10,679 nt of DNA, from contig URJN01000051.1 of the NCBI GenBank assembly GCA_900548125.1, positions 1-10,679 of the forward strand, read 5' to 3'. Origin of the DNA: an uncultured Eubacteriales bacterium. Its GTDB lineage: Bacteria > Bacillota > Clostridia > Christensenellales > Aristaeellaceae. Within the stretch, counting starts at the first letter, position 1. Every line of letters starts with the position of its first letter. A program made the translations under genes and the position numbers. Shown here one piece after another: positions 7,200 to 10,679 of the stretch. The notes beneath the pieces were generated by a model, which searched no databases, was not told where the DNA came from, and was given only the letters and a program-made list of their open reading frames with translations.

Positions 7200-8175
7200 C
7201 GCTTCCATCCTCCTTTGCGCGGGCGGCGGCATGCTCGTCATAAGCGCGGACGATTGCCTGCACCAGCTCATGGCGCACCACATCGTGATGCGTCAATCTC
7301 TGCACGGCGATATCCTCCACGCCCTCCAGCACCTCGACCGCCTCGGTTAATCCGCTGCGCTTGCCGCGCGGCAGGTCGATTTGCGACGGGTCGCCCGTCA
7401 CCACGATGCGGGAACGGAAGCCCATGCGCGTCAGGAACATCTTCATCTGCTCCGTCGTCGTGTTCTGCGCTTCGTCCAGAATGATGAAGGCGTCCGACAG
7501 CGTGCGTCCGCGCATATACGCCAGCGGCGCAACCTCAATGACGCCGCGCTCCTGCATGCGCTGACAGGTTTCCGCGCCCAGCATGTCAAACATCGCGTCA
7601 TACAGCGGGCGAAGATACGGATCGACCTTCTGGTTCAAGTCGCCGGGCAGAAAGCCCAGCTTCTCGCCCGCCTCAACCGCCGGACGTGTCAGCACGATGC
7701 GCTCGACTTCCTTCGCCTTGAGCGCGGCAACCGCCATCGCCATCGCCAGATAGGTTTTGCCCGTGCCTGCCGGACCGATGCCGAAGGTCAGCGTGTGCTT
7801 TTTAATGGCGCGGACATAGTCGCGCTGACCGAGCGTCTTGCATCGGATGGGACGCCCGCGGAACGTCGTCGCCACGACCTCCTGATACAGGTTATCGAGC
7901 CGATCCAGCTCGCCCTTTTCCAGCAGGCTGACCGCGTACTGGACGACTGCGGTATCTACACGCTCGCCCTTTGCCGCCAGCGCGCCCAGATGGCGCAGGA
8001 TATCGTTTGCGCCGTCCACCGCGTCCTCGCTTTCGCCCTCCACGACGATATCTCCGCCGCGGAGCGCAACGCGCACACCCATCAGTTTTTCAAGCAGGCG
8101 GATGTTTTCATCCCCTGTGCCGAACAAGGTTTGCAAAGCCCCCGATTCCGAGGCATTTTTTCGTTCTTCCGCCAA
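7162..8175 (-). CDS. phoH: PhoH-family ATPase (PhoL/YbeZ type)
   Basis: The product is 337 aa from the chosen start. A short N-terminal domain is followed by a P-loop ATPase domain with Walker A GPAGTGKT (134-141), Walker B FIILDEAQN (230-238) and the sensor-like VVTGDPSQIDLP. PhoH proteins are cytoplasmic ATPases linked to RNA handling and, through the conserved pairing with YbeY, to ribosome maturation. Substrate and activity remain poorly defined. No ATG is available. TTG at 8175 has GGAGG at 8 nt spacing and gives a normal N-terminal length. TTG at 8202, overlapping the yqfD stop as TTGA, is in frame and adds 9 residues but has no good ribosome binding site. The C-terminus overlaps pgpH by 38 bp. 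Confidence 0.93.
   Translation of the reverse strand: MAEERKNASESGALQTLFGTGDENIRLLEKLMGVRVALRGGDIVVEGESEDAVDGANDILRHLGALAAKGERVDTAVVQYAVSLLEKGELDRLDNLYQEVVATTFRGRPIRCKTLGQRDYVRAIKKHTLTFGIGPAGTGKTYLAMAMAVAALKAKEVERIVLTRPAVEAGEKLGFLPGDLNQKVDPYLRPLYDAMFDMLGAETCQRMQERGVIEVAPLAYMRGRTLSDAFIILDEAQNTTTEQMKMFLTRMGFRSRIVVTGDPSQIDLPRGKRSGLTEAVEVLEGVEDIAVQRLTHHDVVRHELVQAIVRAYDEHAAARAKEDGSDGRYAQDRPQMD
7209..7216 (-). promoter_or_regulatory. Ribosome binding site deciding the pgpH start
   Basis: AAAGGAGG directly touches the ATG at 7208 (zero spacing) but sits 9 nt before the ATG at 7199. The downstream ATG is therefore the likely start. The site lies inside the phoH coding region. Confidence 0.7.
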
Positions 8176-8183
8176 AAACAGAT

Positions 8184-8188
8184 CCTCC
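8184..8188 (-). promoter_or_regulatory. Ribosome binding site deciding the phoH start
   Basis: GGAGG in the yqfD-phoH gap lies 8 nt before TTG 8175. The alternative TTG at 8202 has no such site. Confidence 0.6.
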
Positions 8189-8198
8189 AATGCCTTTT

Positions 8199-9350
8199 TC
8201 AAGGCTCAATCTGAGCTTTAGGCATGCCGCGCGTGCCGATTTCTTCTTCAAAAGCAAGCACAACGGTCGCATACACGAACTCATCATCTATCATACTATA
8301 ATCTACCCATTTGTCAAGGATTTCGGCTCCTGCCGGACAGCTTAATTTCGCAATTTTCTCTGCCGCGCCCTGCGCCTGACTGCGCGCATCGGCAAGCAGA
8401 CGCTTCTCCTGCTTATGCACGGTTCGCGCAAGCGTTTCCACGCGCCGCCATACCGGAAGATACAGCCCGACGACCGATTGCCGCTCGACACTCACATCCT
8501 GGCTGTCAAAATCCTGCGCATCCGCAACGATTCGGCTATGCCACGGGCTTTCCATCGTCACGCGCCTGCGCACCTCGCCCGTCTCGACTGTTTCCACCGC
8601 GTTCAGGCTCACACGCGCGTCGCCCCGCGCAAACACCCGCGCGATAATCTCCCCCCGCGCCCTGCACAGCCGTGTTCCTCCGCCGCCCGTCCTCTCCTGC
8701 CCCCGAATCAAAACCTGTCCTTTCCGAACAGCCTGCCCCGCTGTGACCTGCGGCGTTCCGCTTTCTGCGCTGATGCGCACGATGATGCCGGACTGCGCCG
8801 CGACGATATCGCTTCCTTCTCCCGCCACGCCTGCCTGTTCGCCGAGTCTTGCGCCATGGCAGTCGATAACCAAAATACTCCCCTCAAACCGCGCCGCGGC
8901 ATGCGCCAGCCCCGGAACGGCAAGTGCCAGCGCATCCTTCAGTTCATCGGTCGAAACACGTCGCTTGAGCCGTCCGACGCGAACGCCTTCCGCCTTCAGG
9001 CATCGGCGCACCTCCGCAATATTTTCTCCCGCATGCTCGATTTCAATTTTCCAAATCATTCCCGAGGACAGCCAGACCAGCACCACGCAGAGCATCACGG
9101 ACGCGCCGAGCATACATCGCCGTTTGAAAAGCCGCGCCATCCGAACGATGAAGCCTGCCCGCACCTCACGCATCTGCCATCCATATTGTTCGCAAAGCGC
9201 GGCAAATTCCTTAATCTTCCAGAAGGGCAGAACAACCCGGACGCACCGCCCGTCCATCCGCCGGACACAGCGCAGGGAAAGCCCCTGCTCCCCCGCCGAG
9301 CGCAGAAGCCGTTCCAGATTCAGCCCAAATACCTCCAGCGTCAGGTTCAC
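8199..9350 (-). CDS. yqfD: Sporulation protein YqfD
   Basis: The product is 383 aa, close to the usual 390-400. The N-terminal cytoplasmic part (1-75, rich in Arg) is followed by a single membrane helix (about 80-98) and WKIEIEHAGEN, the typical entry into the extracytoplasmic part. A biotinyl/HlyD-like hairpin segment around residues 185-222 (IVAAQSGIIVRI, VRKGQVLIRG) is also characteristic of the family. YqfD belongs to the mother-cell sigma-E programme in B. subtilis; its biochemical role is not settled. The start is GTG at 9350. GGGAGG is about 10 nt upstream, and the GTG shares bases with the yqfC TGA (GTGA). The two genes are therefore coupled, and both products are probably made together at the forespore-mother cell boundary. 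The stop lies 23 bp before the chosen phoH start. Confidence 0.9.
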   Translation of the reverse strand: MNLTLEVFGLNLERLLRSAGEQGLSLRCVRRMDGRCVRVVLPFWKIKEFAALCEQYGWQMREVRAGFIVRMARLFKRRCMLGASVMLCVVLVWLSSGMIWKIEIEHAGENIAEVRRCLKAEGVRVGRLKRRVSTDELKDALALAVPGLAHAAARFEGSILVIDCHGARLGEQAGVAGEGSDIVAAQSGIIVRISAESGTPQVTAGQAVRKGQVLIRGQERTGGGGTRLCRARGEIIARVFARGDARVSLNAVETVETGEVRRRVTMESPWHSRIVADAQDFDSQDVSVERQSVVGLYLPVWRRVETLARTVHKQEKRLLADARSQAQGAAEKIAKLSCPAGAEILDKWVDYSMIDDEFVYATVVLAFEEEIGTRGMPKAQIEP

Positions 9351-9631
9351 GGTTTTCCGTCCTCCCCTCGCTGAGCGTAGGTCGCCGTCGTCACGCGCTT
9401 TCCCGTAATGAGCGCGGCATCCATGGAAAGCTCTTTAAGCGTCAGTTCCTCTCCCCGTATGGTCAGCACGCCGCGTCCTGTTCTGAGCCGAACCGTATTA
9501 CCGGACAATTCGACCACGCCATGCTGTCCTTCGACAAGCGCGGCACTCTGTCCGCTGAGCGTCACGCGCGCGCAATCCACCGCCGCATCCTCCGGAAGCC
9601 CCAAAGCCAGCGTCCAGCTCTTTTTCCGCAT
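9347..9631 (-). CDS. yqfC: Sporulation protein YqfC (YabP/YqfC family)
   Basis: The product is 94 aa, normal for the family. The core is a beta-rich segment with the pattern VTLSGQSAALVEGQHGVVEL, then VRLRTGRGVLTIRGEELTLKEL, as in YabP/YqfC proteins. Members are made under sigma-E in the mother cell; the mechanism is unknown. The frame is open upstream to 9796, but that stretch overlaps the hairpin cluster. The ATG at 9631 has GGGAGGG about 7 nt upstream and gives a standard N-terminus (MRKKSWTLALGLPEDA). It is the first gene of the conserved operon. A candidate promoter lies at 9768-9796, and the leader could fold to cover the ribosome binding site. Confidence 0.88.
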   Translation of the reverse strand: MRKKSWTLALGLPEDAAVDCARVTLSGQSAALVEGQHGVVELSGNTVRLRTGRGVLTIRGEELTLKELSMDAALITGKRVTTATYAQRGEDGKP

Positions 9632-9640
9632 GCTCTTTCC

Positions 9641-9668
9641 CTCCCGCGCGTCACAATCCGCAAGGGAG
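9641..9668 (-). promoter_or_regulatory. Possible hairpin covering the yqfC ribosome binding site
   Basis: On the minus strand CTCCC (9664-9668) can pair with GGGAG (9641-9645), part of the Shine-Dalgarno. A GCG/CGC extension across a 2-nt bulge leaves a 10-nt loop. The fold is short, so regulation is only a possibility. Confidence 0.25.
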
Positions 9669-9709
9669 CGTATGCGGAGAAGCGCAGGAGAAGAACGGGG
9701 GGAGACGTC

Positions 9710-9848
9710 GAGGGCGCCGCCCTCAAGCTCCTGCAAGGAAACTGAGTTTCCTTGACCTTCCGCTGCATTTATCGCTTCGCGATAAACGGATGCCAAGTCT
9801 ATTCAAGCCGCCGTGAAGCAAAGAAGAAAGATTCTTTCAGCGAAAGAA
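9710..9848. repeat. Cluster of four perfect short hairpins with 3-nt loops
   Basis: Four perfect inverted repeats, each with exactly 3 bases between the arms, lie in 139 bp: 9710-9724 (GAGGGC, 6 bp), 9734-9754 (CAAGGAAAC, 9 bp), 9768-9786 (TTTATCGC, 8 bp) and 9832-9848 (TTCTTTC, 7 bp). Their arms differ in sequence, so this is not a simple repeat. The minus strand of the third contains GCGAAGC, known as an exceptionally stable DNA mini-hairpin. With the terminator just beyond, nearly the whole yqfC upstream gap is foldable. It may be a dispersed intergenic repeat, a structured leader or an RNA. I see no coding gene here. Confidence 0.5.
9768..9796 (-). promoter_or_regulatory. Candidate vegetative promoter for the yqfC operon
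   Basis: TTGGCA (9791-9796, 5 of 6 to the sigma-A -35) and GATAAA (9768-9773, 4 of 6 to the -10) are separated by exactly 17 bp. A start near 9761 would leave a leader of about 130 nt. The -10 lies in one arm of a perfect hairpin. An expected sigma-E promoter was not found. Confidence 0.35.
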
Positions 9849-9877
9849 AAGCGGCTGCCCTCACAGGAGAGCAGCCG
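9843..9877 (-). terminator. Rho-independent terminator after the YesN-like gene
   Basis: On the minus strand CGGCTGC, an adjacent CTC/GAG extension and a CTGT loop form an 11-bp stem with one mismatch (9852-9877). CTTTTCTTTC follows. It starts 6 nt after the upstream gene's TGA, so it separates that gene from the yqfC operon. Confidence 0.85.
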
Positions 9878-9883
9878 AAAAAA

Positions 9884-10679
9884 TCAATGCGCCGTCCTCA
9901 GCGCGTTCTCGCGGCTGAGCGCATACAAATCATCGTACAGCACGATGCGTTTGATGGTCAGCGTCAATTCAAAATACTGTTCGAGGCTCGCCTGACAGCG
10001 CGCCATATGCGCAACCATCTGCTCATAAACCTCGTCCTTGGTCATTTCCTCACGCGGCAGGGCAATCAGGCGCATGTGATGCGGATTGATAATCAGCAAA
10101 ACAAACGTCATATTCTCGTTGCCGTTTTCAAAGATATTCTTGAGCGCGTTTTCCAGCCGGTCGCGCCCATAACGCCAGACCTCAGAAAGGAAGTAATCGC
10201 CCTGCGGCAGACGGAAGGAGGACGTCGCAACCGGTCTATGCGCATCCAGCTGCGTCGCCTTGAGCGACTGCATGCGCTCGTCGATTTTCGCCCTGTCATA
10301 CGCCGCTCCGCGAAGCAGGTCGCACAGAAGCTCGCCCTGCAAGGCTCGGGTATAATCATCCGCCAGCTTGCTTTGGCGGCTGGCGTCCCGCGCTGACAGC
10401 GTGCGCCGCGCCGCGCTGATTTCCCTGCGAAGACGCTCCTCATCGCGCGCCGTTTCCATGCCCAGCATCTCCGGACGTCTGGACAGATAAGCAAAGAACT
10501 TTTTTCCCTCGTTGACACTCAACAGACAGGATATCGCGTCAAAGCGGTTGCGACTCAGCAGCTCAATGCCCTTCTGCGCGTTTTCCGCAATCGTCGGCTG
10601 CTCAAATCCGAGGTTTTCCCATTCGGAATACCCCCGATACAGCGTCCGGATCTCCTCCTTATCGGAGACCAGCAGCAAT
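9884..10679 (-). CDS. YesN-like regulator with truncated, degenerate receiver and no DNA-binding domain (5' partial)
   Basis: At least 264 aa are in the window, and the N-terminus is cut by the edge, probably by only a few codons. Residues 2-64 resemble the first half of a YesN-type receiver (LLVSDKEEIR, then SEWENLGF and AENAQKGIEL). The first pocket Asp is Ser5, and the phospho-Asp position falls on a Leu (about 52) in DAISCLLS. The usual MPxMDG is missing and the second half of the fold is absent. A charged helical stretch (about 68-110) follows, then a segment like the middle domain of YesN proteins (LLCDLLRG; FVLLIINPHHMRLIAL; a terminal LTIKRIVLYDDLYALSRENA). The chain stops where an AraC-type HTH would begin. 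Phosphorylation and DNA binding are therefore unlikely. It could be a protein-interaction regulator or a decayed relic, although the frame is intact. A terminator follows at once. Confidence 0.75.
   Translation of the reverse strand, partial: LLLVSDKEEIRTLYRGYSEWENLGFEQPTIAENAQKGIELLSRNRFDAISCLLSVNEGKKFFAYLSRRPEMLGMETARDEERLRREISAARRTLSARDASRQSKLADDYTRALQGELLCDLLRGAAYDRAKIDERMQSLKATQLDAHRPVATSSFRLPQGDYFLSEVWRYGRDRLENALKNIFENGNENMTFVLLIINPHHMRLIALPREEMTKDEVYEQMVAHMARCQASLEQYFELTLTIKRIVLYDDLYALSRENALRTAH

Noticed and set aside
9668..9675. Sigma-E-like -10 (CATACGCT, minus strand) before yqfC
   Set aside because: It matches the sigma-E -10 well, but there is no sigma-E -35 13-15 bp upstream.
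9632..9796. N-terminal extension of yqfC from TTG 9796
   Set aside because: It has no ribosome binding site there, the sequence is hairpin-rich, and YqfC proteins begin close to MRKKSWTLALGLPE.

Overview
The window reads as a chromosomal segment of a fairly GC-rich, Gram-positive, endospore-forming-type Firmicute, most likely class Clostridia. The main evidence is the gene string yqfC-yqfD-phoH-pgpH-ybeY-cdd-era, whose order is characteristic of Firmicutes and which includes two sporulation-associated genes. Shine-Dalgarno sites of the AGGAGG type precede almost every gene. I cannot name a genus from the sequence.

Layout, left to right. Positions 1-366 (+) hold the 3' end of ruvB. Its reading frame lacks a stop at the usual place and runs on antisense through the next gene. 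Positions 111-587 (-) hold a stand-alone CheY-like receiver protein, with a 20-bp near-palindrome in the AT-rich leader at 631-650. Positions 771-3029 (-) hold two tandem, paralogous, secreted proteins with C-terminal SH3b domains. They are bounded downstream by a terminator (667-720) and upstream by a terminator-like hairpin (3051-3100) that ends only about 21 nt before the first start codon. Positions 3191-9631 (-) hold the conserved housekeeping and sporulation operon. It is transcribed yqfC -> yqfD -> phoH -> pgpH -> ybeY -> cdd -> era, with 4-bp or longer overlaps or very short gaps. dgkA (between ybeY and cdd in Bacillus subtilis) and recO (after era) are not present where expected. Positions 9632-9883 are a non-coding gap of about 250 bp. 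It is packed with short perfect hairpins, a candidate promoter for yqfC and a strong terminator. Positions 9884-10679 (-) hold the 3' part of a YesN-like regulator with a truncated, degenerate receiver and no AraC-type DNA-binding domain.

How the genes work together. The operon joins RNA and ribosome quality control (YbeY endoribonuclease, Era GTPase with KH domain, PhoH-family ATPase), c-di-AMP hydrolysis (PgpH), pyrimidine salvage (Cdd) and the sporulation proteins YqfC and YqfD. The SH3b pair is probably an accessory, surface-exposed module inserted after era. The two receiver-type proteins at the edges are both unusual: one has no output domain, and the other has lost both its phosphorylation site and its output domain.

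I see no CRISPR array, transposase, rRNA or tRNA. The most interesting unexplained items are the hairpin cluster upstream of yqfC, the SH3b pair behind a terminator-like hairpin, the ruvB/receiver antisense overlap, and the degenerate YesN-like protein. None of them by itself proves a new system.
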